A DNA stretch of 47,312 nt from Verrucomicrobiota bacterium (GCA_017309115.1 JAFLEF010000057.1:1-47312); one strand, 5' to 3'. Positions 39,735-47,312 are shown, counted from the stretch's first letter. Program-made: numbers and translations. The notes: generated from the letters alone by a model not told the origin.

Positions 39735-42401
39735 ATGAACCAGTGGACGGACGCAGCCCGGCGATTTCTGGAGGAGTGTCTGAACCGCAACCGCCCGCGC
39801 TTCGCCGCGCAGGGGGCCGAAGCGGACGAGGTGGCAGCCGACCTGAGGCGGCACCTGGAGTACGAGGCGGTGGAGGAGCAACTGAAGGTGGTGACCGAGT
39901 CGGATGTCCGGCGACTCCTAGCCAAGGTGGATCCCGTCCTGGTGGAGACGTCCGAGCGTCGGTCGGTGGCCCGGGAGGAATCCCCGACGCCGGTCCGGCG
40001 CGAACCGCTTCCGGTCCCACCCGCTTCGGAGCCAGCGGGAAAGTGGAGTCGGGCGGGCCGAGTGCTGCTGTGGCTGGGGGGTGTGATTCTTCCGCTGTTG
40101 GCGTTGTTGGCGGAGTTCTTTTTTCAGATGTCGGCGGAGATCTATGTGAATCCGGCGCCGACCTGGGTTCACCTGTTGCTGATCGCACTGGTGCCGGTGG
40201 CGAACGCGGCGGTGTTGTTTCAACTCCAGCGAACCGACGAGGCGCCGGCGGGTTGGCTGTGGGCGCTGAATGCCGCCAGTTGGGGTGTGTCCCTGGTCTA
40301 CACCGGGGTGTTCCTGCCGATCTTCCCGTTCGCTTTCGCGGGCATTGTGTTTTTGGGGTTGGGTCTGTTGCCCCTGTCGCCGGGAATCGCCCTGATTTGC
40401 TCGCTGGAATTGAACCGCCGAATGGTGCGGCAGGCTCGGCGGAGCGGTGGCTCGCCCTTGCGGTATCGGAGCGCCTGGGCGCTGGCCAGTGCCGTCTTGT
40501 TGGTGGCCCCGCTGGTCTCAACCGTGCTGACCTACGACTGGGTGCGCGCGGCGGTCAGCGGTTCCCCTGCGGAGCAGAATCGGGCGGTGGACCGGTTGCG
40601 TCGGTTCGGCAGCGAGGATGCTCTGTTGCGGCTGTCGTATGGGCAGTTCAGCAAGGGGTTGTCGGCCATGGGCTGGCAACAGCCGTGCAGTCCGCCTCGA
40701 GCCCAGGAACTCTACTTCCGAGTGACGGGGCGGGCCTTCAATGCGGTGCCGCCACCCTTGAGTACCCTTACCGGTCAGGGACGGAGTTTGCGCAATGGCT
40801 TTGAATGGGATTCCGCGCTCGGCGGTGAAGCCGTGGCCGGGCAGGTGAGTGGCCTGGGATTGTTGTCCTCCCGTCTGGATGCATCGGCGCAAGCCACTGA
40901 CGGCTGGGGCTACACCGAGTGGACGATGGAATTCCGCAACGACCATCCGACCCAACCGCGGGAAGCTCGGGCCGTCCTGCAATTGCCGCCGGGAGGTGTC
41001 GTGTCGCGGGTGACGCTGTGGGTGAATGGGGAGGAACGCGAAGCGGCTTTCGCGGGTCGGGCGGCGGTGCGCGAGGCCTACCAGCAGGTGGCGGTGGTCC
41101 AACGGCGGGATCCGATTCTGGTGACCACGGCCGGACCGGACCGAGTGCTGATGCAGTGTTTTCCCATTCCCACTAACGGGGTCATGAAGGTCCGATTGGG
41201 CATCACCGCTCCGCTGGAACCGTTGACGGAGCAGAATCGAGCCTTGGTGTGGCCGCGCTTGGTGGAACGCAACTTCGCGATTCCCGAGGGCTTTCAGCAT
41301 CATGTCTGGCTGGAGTTGTTGGACGGTCGAGTGGAGGCGAGTCCCGGGTGGCAACCGGTGGTGGGACGGGAGTCCGTCGTTCACGCGGCGATTCCGGAGC
41401 GGAATTCGTCGGATGCTTCGCGCAGTGTGCGGCTGCTGGCGGATCGAGTGGGTCGGGGTGCCTGGGCGGCTGATGATCGCGGGGTCTCGCCAGGGTGGGT
41501 GCAACAGCGCTTGGAGCAAACCACCGAGAAGTCCGAAGGCCGACTGGCGTTGGTGATCGATGGCGGCCGAGGCGCGCAGAAGTGGTTGCCGGCGGTGCAG
41601 CGAGCCTTGGCGGACAGCACGGGTCGGGGGGAAGTGGCGGTCTGGGTGGTTCATGACGGGGCTCATTCCGTGGTGCCGGGTGGGGAACGGAGTTTATCAG
41701 AAGCTGCGAAAGGTCTGGCGCGCTGGCGTCGACCGTTTGCCGGCGGTCACGATCCCGTCGAAGCCCTCAATCAAGCCCTGGATTGGGCCGGGGAACGTCC
41801 CGACGGGACGGTCGTGTGGGTCCACGGAGCGATGCCTTTGGATGGTTGGTATAGTTGGCAAAGTGGTTCCTTGCGCCAACGATTGGATCGAAGTGTGGAC
41901 GGCGCGCGCCTGCTGGATGTGTCGGGGGACGACGCTCCGAATCGGCTTCTTGAAAGGCTGGACGGTGTGACGCGTTTGGAGTTGTTGGCGCGGGTGGGGA
42001 GTTTGGAGAGTGACCTGGGTCGGTTCCTGGATCGTTGGAGTGGTCAAGTTCCCCGATTCCGTTGGACGTGGGAACGGACCGACGCCGAGCCCCAAGATTC
42101 GGTCACCGCTTCCCGTCACTGGGTGCGGTTGTGGGCGGCCCGCGCGGTGGAGCAGTTGCGCGGAGAACGTCGTCGGGAGGACGCCACGAAACTGGCGTCC
42201 CGCTGGCAGTTGGTGACCCCGGTTAGCGGCGCAGTGGTGTTGGAGACGCGGCAGCAGTTCACTCAGAACGGACTCTCTCCGGTGGATCCGCTCACGACGC
42301 CGATGGTGGTGCCGGAACCGGAGACCTGGGCCCTGCTGGTGGTGGGTGGACTGATGGTCGCATGGCTGGGCCGGCGCACCCGGAATCGAACGAGGGGCTA
42401 A
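39735..42401 (+). CDS. Large membrane protein with HAAS-like, VIT-like and PEP-CTERM regions
   Basis: 888 residues (ATG 39735 with GAGAGG six bases upstream). Residues about 1-60 resemble a HAAS signalling domain (FLEECLNRNRPRFAAQGAEADEVAADLRRHLEYE). About five membrane segments lie between 95 and 270. About 390-530 resembles a VIT domain (WTMEFRNDHPTQPREARAVLQLPPGGVVSRVTLWVNGEEREAAFAGRAAVREAYQQ), then a degenerate von Willebrand-A-like region (GRLALVIDGGRGAQKWLPAVQRAL). The C-terminus PEPETWALLVVGGLMVAWLGRR is a PEP-CTERM sorting signal, implying exosortase processing. Relatives occur in exosortase-associated clusters; the exosortase is not in the window. Probably a surface assembly or stress-response protein controlled by the PadR. 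Confidence 0.8.
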   Translation: MNQWTDAARRFLEECLNRNRPRFAAQGAEADEVAADLRRHLEYEAVEEQLKVVTESDVRRLLAKVDPVLVETSERRSVAREESPTPVRREPLPVPPASEPAGKWSRAGRVLLWLGGVILPLLALLAEFFFQMSAEIYVNPAPTWVHLLLIALVPVANAAVLFQLQRTDEAPAGWLWALNAASWGVSLVYTGVFLPIFPFAFAGIVFLGLGLLPLSPGIALICSLELNRRMVRQARRSGGSPLRYRSAWALASAVLLVAPLVSTVLTYDWVRAAVSGSPAEQNRAVDRLRRFGSEDALLRLSYGQFSKGLSAMGWQQPCSPPRAQELYFRVTGRAFNAVPPPLSTLTGQGRSLRNGFEWDSALGGEAVAGQVSGLGLLSSRLDASAQATDGWGYTEWTMEFRNDHPTQPREARAVLQLPPGGVVSRVTLWVNGEEREAAFAGRAAVREAYQQVAVVQRRDPILVTTAGPDRVLMQCFPIPTNGVMKVRLGITAPLEPLTEQNRALVWPRLVERNFAIPEGFQHHVWLELLDGRVEASPGWQPVVGRESVVHAAIPERNSSDASRSVRLLADRVGRGAWAADDRGVSPGWVQQRLEQTTEKSEGRLALVIDGGRGAQKWLPAVQRALADSTGRGEVAVWVVHDGAHSVVPGGERSLSEAAKGLARWRRPFAGGHDPVEALNQALDWAGERPDGTVVWVHGAMPLDGWYSWQSGSLRQRLDRSVDGARLLDVSGDDAPNRLLERLDGVTRLELLARVGSLESDLGRFLDRWSGQVPRFRWTWERTDAEPQDSVTASRHWVRLWAARAVEQLRGERRREDATKLASRWQLVTPVSGAVVLETRQQFTQNGLSPVDPLTTPMVVPEPETWALLVVGGLMVAWLGRRTRNRTRG

Positions 42402-42402
42402 C

Positions 42403-42774
42403 GTGTTTAAGCCATCCCGAGCGCCGGAGGTATCCTGGCCAACCTGGCTGTGTGCGGCGGCGCCTTCGTTCTTTCTGCTGACCCTCTGGACGGCTGTCCT
42501 GCATGTCCGGTTGGCCTTGGGACACTGGCCAAAGTTCGGGGAAGAGATACCTGGACCGTGGTGGCCCCTTCACCAATTTGTCCTGATCTGGATGGGGGTT
42601 ACAGCGGCCTTCGTAGCGCTGCCCTTGGCTCTGGTTCTGGCTTTGTTTCCGGCGTTGCGCGGCGACTGGCGGTATCACCTGCGGCAGTTGGGCGTGTTTG
42701 TATTGAGCGGGGTAGTTGCGGTAATCTGGTTTCGGCAGGATCCGTGGCGTTGGCTGAACTGGTTTTTCGATTGA
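42403..42774 (+). CDS. Small membrane protein downstream of the PEP-CTERM protein
   Basis: 123 residues from a GTG one base after the previous stop. Three predicted membrane segments (APSFFLLTLWTAVLHVRLAL, FVLIWMGVTAAFVALPLALVLALF, LRQLGVFVLSGVVAVIWF). Co-transcribed with the PadR and VIT-like genes by spacing. No family recognised. Confidence 0.75.
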   Translation: MFKPSRAPEVSWPTWLCAAAPSFFLLTLWTAVLHVRLALGHWPKFGEEIPGPWWPLHQFVLIWMGVTAAFVALPLALVLALFPALRGDWRYHLRQLGVFVLSGVVAVIWFRQDPWRWLNWFFD

Positions 42775-42854
42775 ACCGAGGTTAACCACGGGAGAGGGAC
42801 CAATCTGGAACGCAGGAAAACAGGAGAAAGACGGGGAAGGTTTTTCTATGGACT

Positions 42855-42877
42855 GCGGTAGACTTTCTACCGCTTTT
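42855..42877 (+). terminator. Rho-independent terminator after the PadR/PEP-CTERM operon
   Basis: GCGGTAGA-CTT-TCTACCGC (42855-42873) followed by TTTT. It faces the plus-strand operon ending at 42774. Confidence 0.75.
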
Positions 42878-42940
42878 CAATGGGCGAGGGCCGGGCAGCG
42901 AATCACGCGTCAATCACCCCATCCGCGCCGGGGGGATGGG

Positions 42941-42963
42941 AAAGCGGCAGAAAGTCTGCCCGC
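42941..42963 (-). terminator. Terminator-like hairpin facing the devB-like gene
   Basis: On the minus strand GGCAGA-CTT-TCTGCCGC then TTTCCC. It mirrors the plus-strand hairpin at 42855, the two being diverged inverted copies, and lies about 30 bp after the minus-strand stop at 42994. The T-run is short. Confidence 0.55.
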
Positions 42964-42993
42964 ACTCCAAACGCTTCGCGGTCCCGAGCACGG

Positions 42994-43989
42994 TCACTGA
43001 CGGACCACCGCGTTCTTCAGACCCGAGGCGTCGATGAACACATCCATCTGCTGACCGACAAAGAGCGGAAGATCCGTCGGTTCCAGTTTGTACACGGCCT
43101 GAAGGACCCGGGTGTCGACCCGCTCGGTGCTGGCGCCGGTGAGCGACTGCTTGGGAATGACAAGTGGTTCGAAACGCACGAATCGAAGTGGGACGCGCAG
43201 ATTGGAATTACCACGGACCTGGGCGACGGCTTTGGCGCCGGGTTGAACTCGCCAGGCTTCGTGTTCATCCACGTCCACGCGAACATGGAGTACTTCGACA
43301 TTGCCCAGGACCAGCCAAGGCTGGGCGGAGGTGCCGGCGGTGGCGAATTCGCCCGGGCGGATGCGCACCTGAAGAATCCGGCCGGCAATCGGCGCGGTGA
43401 TCCGGCTTCGGGAGAGTTCCGTTTCAACCCGGCGCAAGCCGGCCTGGGCGCCCTTGACGGAAGCTTCGGCCGACCCGATCTCGGCGTCGGCGGCCTGAAC
43501 TTCGGCGGCCGCGATGGCCACGGCATTCCGGCGCCGGCTGAGTTCCTCGGCGCTGATGCTGCCGGGTTCGGTGAGTGCTTCGGCGAACTTCAGGACCTGT
43601 TGCTGGTCGGTCAGATTGGCCCGGGCCTTTACCGCCCGGGCGCGGGCCGTCACGACGGAGGCCTCGCGGATCTGGAGATCACTTTCGCGTTCCGCGCGCT
43701 CGGCTTCCAGGGCTCGAGTGTCGAGTTTGACCAGCGGATCGCCGGCTTGGACGTCCTGGCCGACGGTGACGAAGACGCGTTCGACCACGCCGGGCAGATG
43801 CGAACTGAGCGAGATGTTTTCGGAACTCGCTTCGATCAAGCCGACAGCGGCAACGCGTTCGGTGAAGTCGGCCTGCGGGGGCGCCAGGGGTGGGGGTTCG
43901 GGCTCGCGGTGGGGTTGGGTGCGGACGATGGAGATTGTGGCCAACACCAAGACGAGGGTGGAGAAGGCAGGGAGCAGGAAGGTTTTCAT
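42994..43989 (-). CDS. devB: DevB-type ABC exporter membrane-fusion (HlyD-like) protein
   Basis: 331 residues from MKTFLLPAFSTLV (43989); the longer frame to 44124 overlaps the ATPase gene and is rejected. An N-terminal membrane anchor (FSTLVLVLATISIV) is followed by the biotinyl-lipoyl half-motif GVVERVFVTVGQDVQAGDPLVKLDTRAL, a long coiled coil (ALEAERAERESDLQIREASVVTARAR to KGAQAGLRRVETELSRSR) and the second half ITAPIAGRILQVRIRPGEF with a beta-barrel. It would bridge the inner-membrane ABC permease to an outer-membrane channel. It lies 10 bases after the ATPase gene. Confidence 0.88.
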   Translation of the reverse strand: MKTFLLPAFSTLVLVLATISIVRTQPHREPEPPPLAPPQADFTERVAAVGLIEASSENISLSSHLPGVVERVFVTVGQDVQAGDPLVKLDTRALEAERAERESDLQIREASVVTARARAVKARANLTDQQQVLKFAEALTEPGSISAEELSRRRNAVAIAAAEVQAADAEIGSAEASVKGAQAGLRRVETELSRSRITAPIAGRILQVRIRPGEFATAGTSAQPWLVLGNVEVLHVRVDVDEHEAWRVQPGAKAVAQVRGNSNLRVPLRFVRFEPLVIPKQSLTGASTERVDTRVLQAVYKLEPTDLPLFVGQQMDVFIDASGLKNAVVRQ

Positions 43990-43999
43990 TGGGGGTGAT

Positions 44000-44731
44000 T
44001 CAGGAATGCGCGGCGGAAAAGGAGGAATTTGGCGGACGGTCGGAGGTGTGGGTGATGCGGCCGTCGTCCATATGGGCGATGGTATCGGCAAAGTGAAACA
44101 CGCGGTTGTCGTGGGTGACGACAATCACCGCGCGGTCGGGTTGAACGGCGGAGGAGGCGAGCAGTTCCATGACCGCTTCGCCCGTGGCGTGATCGAGGGC
44201 GGCGGTGGGTTCATCGCAGACGATCAGGCGCGGTTCGTGCACCAGGGCGCGGGCGAGGGCTACCCGTTGCTGCTGGCCGCCGGAGAGTTTGCTCGGATAG
44301 GCGTCCATGCGCTTCTCCAGACCGAGTCGGACGAGCAACGCCCGCGAGCGGTCCAGCGCGTCCCGACGTTTGAGTCCGGCAGCCAGCAAGGGAACCGCGG
44401 CATTCTCGGCGGCGGTCAGCGATGGGAGCAGGTTGTATTGCTGAAAGACGAAGCCGAGGTTTCGCCGTCGGAACAGGACCCGGTTCTCGGCGCTAAGCCG
44501 CTCGGTGTTCTGACCGAACAACTCCACGGATCCCGCAGTGGTGTCGAGCAGACCCGCGATGACGGAGATCAACGTGGTTTTGCCGCAACCGCTGGGACCG
44601 ACGAGGAAGCTCAGTTGACCTGGCTTCACAGTGAAGTCGACGCCGCGCAGGACTTGGACGCGGGCGTCACCGTCACCGAAGTGTTTTTCCACGCCGGCGC
44701 AGCGGACAGCGAGTTCAGGAACAGCAGTCAT
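44000..44731 (-). CDS. devA: DevA-type ABC transporter ATP-binding protein
   Basis: 243 residues. Walker [11 protein letters not shown] (about 43-52), Q-loop [12 protein letters not shown], signature [15 protein letters not shown], Walker [13 protein letters not shown] and switch His in [11 protein letters not shown]. It is of the MacB/LolD/DevA type that powers FtsX-like permeases. It lies 18 bases after the permease gene. Confidence 0.93.
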   Translation of the reverse strand: MTAVPELAVRCAGVEKHFGDGDARVQVLRGVDFTVKPGQLSFLVGPSGCGKTTLISVIAGLLDTTAGSVELFGQNTERLSAENRVLFRRRNLGFVFQQYNLLPSLTAAENAAVPLLAAGLKRRDALDRSRALLVRLGLEKRMDAYPSKLSGGQQQRVALARALVHEPRLIVCDEPTAALDHATGEAVMELLASSAVQPDRAVIVVTHDNRVFHFADTIAHMDDGRITHTSDRPPNSSFSAAHS

Positions 44732-44749
44732 GGATTTTTCGGAGAAGGT

Positions 44750-45889
44750 TTATCCGCGGAACACGGTGGCCGGTTCCAGCACCAGCACCTTGCGAATGCT
44801 CAGCAGGCTGGCCGCAATGACCACGAGGAACATCAGTACCGCCACGCCGACCGCGGATTGCCACAGCAACACGATGCCGCGGGTGGCGATCTTGAGGCTG
44901 AACACCTCGAAGAAGGTCGCGGCCAGGCCGGTGCCGAGTGCGTAGCCGACGAATCCAGCGGTCAGCGCCTGCAGCAGGATCATTCCGACCAGACGGTGGT
45001 TGGTGACCCCGATGGCTTTCAAGGCCCCGAACTGTTTCAGATTCTCGATCGTGAAGAGGTAGAACGTTTGTCCGGACACCACCAAGCCGATGACCAGGGC
45101 GATGCCAATGGTGATGCCGAAGTTCACGGGAATGCCGGTGTGTTCGAGGTAGTACTGCACGCAGTCCCAGCGGAACTCCGAGGTTGTTCGCGCCTTCAAG
45201 CCGGTGGCGTCCTGAATGCGGCGGGTAAGTTCCTCCGGCGTCACGCCGGCGACCGGCCGGGCCAGCACGTAGGCCATCTGGCTTCGTTCCCGCCCCAGAA
45301 AATTCACGGCCTCGGTGTAGCGGGCGTGAATAATGGGGAAGCTAGCGAAGGGCGCGCTGGCGTCGGTAATGCCCACAATCCGGACGAGGTGATCATTCAT
45401 TTCGACCGTTCGATCCAGTTGCAGCGGTTCTCCCGGAAACAGCAGGAGATAACCCGCCTGATCGATGACGATCGAATTGGGTTCGCGCAGTCGTTCCCAG
45501 GTTCCCAGCAACATTTTGCGGGGCGCACCCACCAGCGTGGCATCGTCGATGCCCAGGACAATCGCGGCGGAGAAGTTACCGGCCGGGGTTCGGGCTACCG
45601 GTTGCCCCTTAAACAACCGGACCGCGTAGTCCACGCCGGGCACCCCTCGGACGCGCAATAGATCGGTGTCCTTAAGAGCCTTGGTCTCCTCGAAGTACTT
45701 CGTCGCGGGATCCATCACCCACACGTCGGCATCCACCACGTCGGCGATCTGGCTACCCGTTCGCGCCATAATGCCGGCGAAAATGCTGGTCTGGTTCTGG
45801 AGCAGGAACGTGCTGAAAGCGATGGCGAAGATTAGACCGAGGTACTTGGCCCGATCGGCGGTCAGCATGCGCAAGGCAACGAAGTTCAT
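44750..45889 (-). CDS. devC: DevC-type FtsX/MacB-like ABC permease
   Basis: 379 residues. First membrane segment near 15-35 (AKYLGLIFAIAFSTFLLQNQ), a large periplasmic MacB-type domain (about 40-265), then three more membrane segments (GITIGIALVIGLVVSGQTFYLF, GMILLQALTAGFVGYALGTGLAATFF, AVGVAVLMFLVVIAASLLSI) and the conserved TIENLKQFGALKAIGVTN loop. The C-terminal RKVLVLEPATVFRG is typical of DevC. First gene of devC-devA-devB; the family exports glycolipids, lipids or other hydrophobic compounds. Operator TGACTcgaAGTCA lies 38 bp upstream. Confidence 0.9.
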   Translation of the reverse strand: MNFVALRMLTADRAKYLGLIFAIAFSTFLLQNQTSIFAGIMARTGSQIADVVDADVWVMDPATKYFEETKALKDTDLLRVRGVPGVDYAVRLFKGQPVARTPAGNFSAAIVLGIDDATLVGAPRKMLLGTWERLREPNSIVIDQAGYLLLFPGEPLQLDRTVEMNDHLVRIVGITDASAPFASFPIIHARYTEAVNFLGRERSQMAYVLARPVAGVTPEELTRRIQDATGLKARTTSEFRWDCVQYYLEHTGIPVNFGITIGIALVIGLVVSGQTFYLFTIENLKQFGALKAIGVTNHRLVGMILLQALTAGFVGYALGTGLAATFFEVFSLKIATRGIVLLWQSAVGVAVLMFLVVIAASLLSIRKVLVLEPATVFRG

Positions 45890-45927
45890 GGCTACGAGCG
45901 GTCGTTTGTTACCGGTGGGTTAATTTG

Positions 45928-45940
45928 TGACTCGAAGTCA
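45928..45940. promoter_or_regulatory. TetR operator in front of the dev exporter operon
   Basis: TGACT-CGA-AGTCA, a perfect 13-bp palindrome with three-base centre. The same arms occur at 46709-46721 in front of the TetR gene. A TTGAAA -35-like box lies just upstream (minus strand), so the operator would sit between -35 and -10. Confidence 0.75.
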
Positions 45941-45961
45941 TTTCAGTTTCAAAAAAAGGAC

Positions 45962-46684
45962 TCAGTGAAGCCAGGTGGCTTGCGGGAAGAGTTCCTGACG
46001 AATGCGTTGATCGGTGGCGGCATAGTCCCAGTCGGCGAAGAGCGGTTTCCAGCCGATGCCATCGCAGAAGATGTCGCCGTTCTTGAGGGCCACGGCGAAG
46101 GGGTCAGCCAGGGCGCAGGCGACGGCCAGCTCGCGAGAGGCGGCGGCGATATGGCTGCCCATCGAGACCGAGACGAGGCCGAAGGTGACTTCTTCCGGCC
46201 GGGTGCCGACTTTCGAGATATCCCCCACCCGGAAGGCTTCCTGAACGATATTGTTCACGGAGAGGAAGGTCCGGCTCGCCTGGAGGCTGTGGAGATGTTT
46301 GCGTTCCTCTGAAGCCCGGTCCCAAAATGAGGCCGATTTCAGCATTAATTCGACGTGGAAGTAGGCGGGATGCTGACGGGCAAACTCACCGCAGGCGACG
46401 CCCACCGCCCGGATGCGTTCCCGGGTTCGGCCGGTGAACTGATTGGCCTGTTCGAACAGATCTGCCCGTTCCTGGAGCGCCCGAGTGGCCACGGACAGCG
46501 CCAGATCTTCCTTGTTACTGAAGTGCAGGTAGAGTGTGCCCTTGGAGTATTCGACGGCTTCGGCCAGTTCATCCAGGTTCAGGTTTTGGTAACCGTCGCG
46601 CAGGAGCAGCCGCTGGGCATGATCGAGGATCAGCTCCTCCCGAGCCGCCCGTTCCCGCTCCTTCCTGGCTGTTGTCGCACTCAC
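45962..46684 (-). CDS. TetR-family transcriptional regulator of the dev exporter
   Basis: 240 residues from a GTG at 46684. Helix-turn-helix near the N-terminus (ILDHAQRLLLRDGYQNLNLDELAEAVEYSKGTLYLHFSNKEDLALSVATRAL). The rest is a helical ligand-binding domain (ARQHPAYFHVELMLKSASFWDRA). It lies 72 bases upstream of devC in the same direction, with matching palindromes before both genes, so it should repress itself and the exporter. Inducer unknown, probably the exported compound. Confidence 0.88.
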   Translation of the reverse strand: MSATTARKERERAAREELILDHAQRLLLRDGYQNLNLDELAEAVEYSKGTLYLHFSNKEDLALSVATRALQERADLFEQANQFTGRTRERIRAVGVACGEFARQHPAYFHVELMLKSASFWDRASEERKHLHSLQASRTFLSVNNIVQEAFRVGDISKVGTRPEEVTFGLVSVSMGSHIAAASRELAVACALADPFAVALKNGDIFCDGIGWKPLFADWDYAATDQRIRQELFPQATWLH

Positions 46685-46708
46685 GCCGGACCAAGATGAG
46701 TTTGATTA

Positions 46709-46721
46709 TGACTTTGAGTCA
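46709..46721. promoter_or_regulatory. TetR autoregulatory operator
   Basis: TGACT-TTG-AGTCA, 25 bp upstream of the GTG. On the minus strand it overlaps a CATAAT -10-like box, fitting steric repression. Confidence 0.75.
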
Positions 46722-46735
46722 AAAACTATTTTAGA

Positions 46736-47188
46736 GTCTGTGGGGGACTGAGAGTTGAGGTCGGAAAGAGACTGGGAAGCGGGAAGCGGTGAGGCGACGC
46801 TCTGCGGAGCCGTTCGGGTGTGGAGTAGTGACGCGTCATTCGCCAAACGACCAGGAAGGCGCGAAGCGTTTTGGACTGCGCCAGCCCTCTGGCGCTTTGG
46901 GGCGGGCGAGTCGCGGCTGGGGGTTGTGGATGCACTGACGCGTCAGCAGCCTGGCCGGAAAGCTGAGAGCTGAGAGCTGAGAGCTGAGAGGTCGGAACGG
47001 GAAAGCGGTGAGGAAGGCGCGAGGCGTTTTGGACTGCGCCAGCCCTCTGGCGCTTTGGGGCTGGTGAGTCGCGGCTGGGGGTTGTGGATGCACTGACACG
47101 TCAGCAGCCGGGTCGAAAAGCTGAGAGCTGAGAGCTGAGAGCTGAGAGGTCGGAACGGGAAAGCGGTGAGGAAGGCGCGAAGCGTTTT
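46736..47188. repeat. Repeat region with 158-bp tandem units, cut by an intron
   Basis: After a copy of the GCGACGCTCTGCGGAGC element (46794-46810), a 158-bp unit starts at 46854, repeats at 47012 and begins a third time at 47170 (GGAAGGCGCGAAGCGTTTT). Each unit has a hairpin GCGCCAG-CCCT-CTGGCGC, a CACTGACGCGTCAG-like palindrome and four AGCTGAG heptads. The third unit stops after GCGTTTT at 47188, where the intron begins. No gene in the region. Confidence 0.92.
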
Positions 47189-47312
47189 ATAGAGGTAGGA
47201 ATGGGGGATTGACCCCACCCCTCCCTCCGAACCGGACGTGCGGATCTCCCGCATCCGGCTCTCCAGTTGGTGAGTCACCCGCAGGTGGCGGGACTGGAGC
47301 GCTCGGCTCGAG
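47189..47312 (-). mobile_element. Group II intron, 3' end (domains V and VI), partial, probably class IIC
   Basis: On the minus strand domain V is 33 nt (47261-47229): GAGCCGGATGCGG, GAGA-like cap, CCGCACGTCCGGTTC, with the AGC triad and the AC bulge. Domain VI follows (GGAATGGGGG and GGGGTGGGG pair around TCAAT) with a branch-point A in CCTACC seven bases before the end. The boundary is precise: intron ends CTCTAT (47189-47194) and the exon resumes AAAACGC, as shown by the two uninterrupted repeat copies. The rest of the intron lies beyond the window. Confidence 0.85.

Noticed and set aside
38986-40521. 511-codon minus-strand frame opposite PadR and the VIT-like gene
   Set aside because: Pro/Arg-rich shadow translation, no start context; the plus strand has ribosome sites and recognised domains.
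43514-45661. 715-codon plus-strand open frame across the dev operon
   Set aside because: It is antisense to devB, devA and devC, which have clear family motifs. The frame is open because of high GC codon usage and its composition is low-complexity Gly/Arg/Asp.
46854-47188. CRISPR or integron attC array at the right end
   Set aside because: The 158-bp units are near-identical over their whole length, lack spacers or cassettes, and have no integrase nearby; the hairpin is only attC-like in being a stem-loop.

Overview
The window is a GC-rich, gene-dense chromosomal segment that looks verrucomicrobial (Limisphaerales/Pedosphaera-like). This rests on several lineage-flavoured signs. There are two large prepilin-leader proteins with the [24 protein letters not shown] segment. 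There is a DUF1552 Tat-exported protein, an ECF sigma factor fused to a long C-terminal ectodomain, and a PEP-CTERM protein with a VIT-like region. Non-coding palindromic repeats are interspersed throughout (AGCTGAG heptads, SAGVSPA-encoding palindromes, CGCGGAGG-type inverted repeats). No rRNA, tRNA or CRISPR array was seen.

Layout. Both window ends are the 3' ends of group II introns pointing inward (1-124 on +, 47189-47312 on -). From left to right: a subtilisin-like protease and a DUF1552 protein (divergent), a HAD phosphatase, a prepilin-like protein, a SMUG1 uracil-DNA glycosylase, a giant membrane-tethered ECF sigma factor, a VapBC pair, a PhnW/PbfA-type aminophosphonate degradation pair, a lipoprotein plus a second prepilin-like protein, and a LuxR-type regulator with a degenerate receiver. 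Next come a dimethylglycine/sarcosine dehydrogenase-like flavoprotein, a secreted lactonase, and a patatin lipoprotein divergent from an SDR. A short accessory island (about 21.8-25.2 kb) holds a lower-GC hypothetical gene, a decayed PIN toxin with an intact antitoxin, a HipBA module and a 108-bp tandem repeat array. Housekeeping genes follow (DsbA-like, chagasin-like inhibitor, rsmE, dnaJ, grpE).

The most notable region is 29,666-38,902 on the minus strand. It runs: NrtR-like Nudix regulator, NADAR protein, a miniature ADP-ribosylglycohydrolase, DUF1152, nicotinamidase (pncA), nicotinate phosphoribosyltransferase (pncB), NAD synthetase (nadE), a small membrane protein, KptA RNA 2'-phosphotransferase, and a fusion of a cyclic-phosphate-processing receiver domain (cREC) to an ADP-ribosylglycohydrolase. 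Four junctions are ATGA overlaps. Read as one system, it would couple NAD-consuming RNA 2'-phosphate removal, and processing of the ADP-ribose products, to recycling of nicotinamide back to NAD under an ADP-ribose/NAD-responsive repressor. NadD is the missing step.

The right end holds a PadR regulator with a HAAS/VIT-like/PEP-CTERM membrane protein. After it comes a DevBCA-type ABC exporter operon with its TetR regulator; the same 13-bp palindrome (TGACTnnnAGTCA) lies in front of both the exporter and the regulator. The window closes in a 158-bp tandem repeat whose third copy is interrupted by the right-hand intron exactly 3' of a hairpin, the insertion preference known for group IIC introns.
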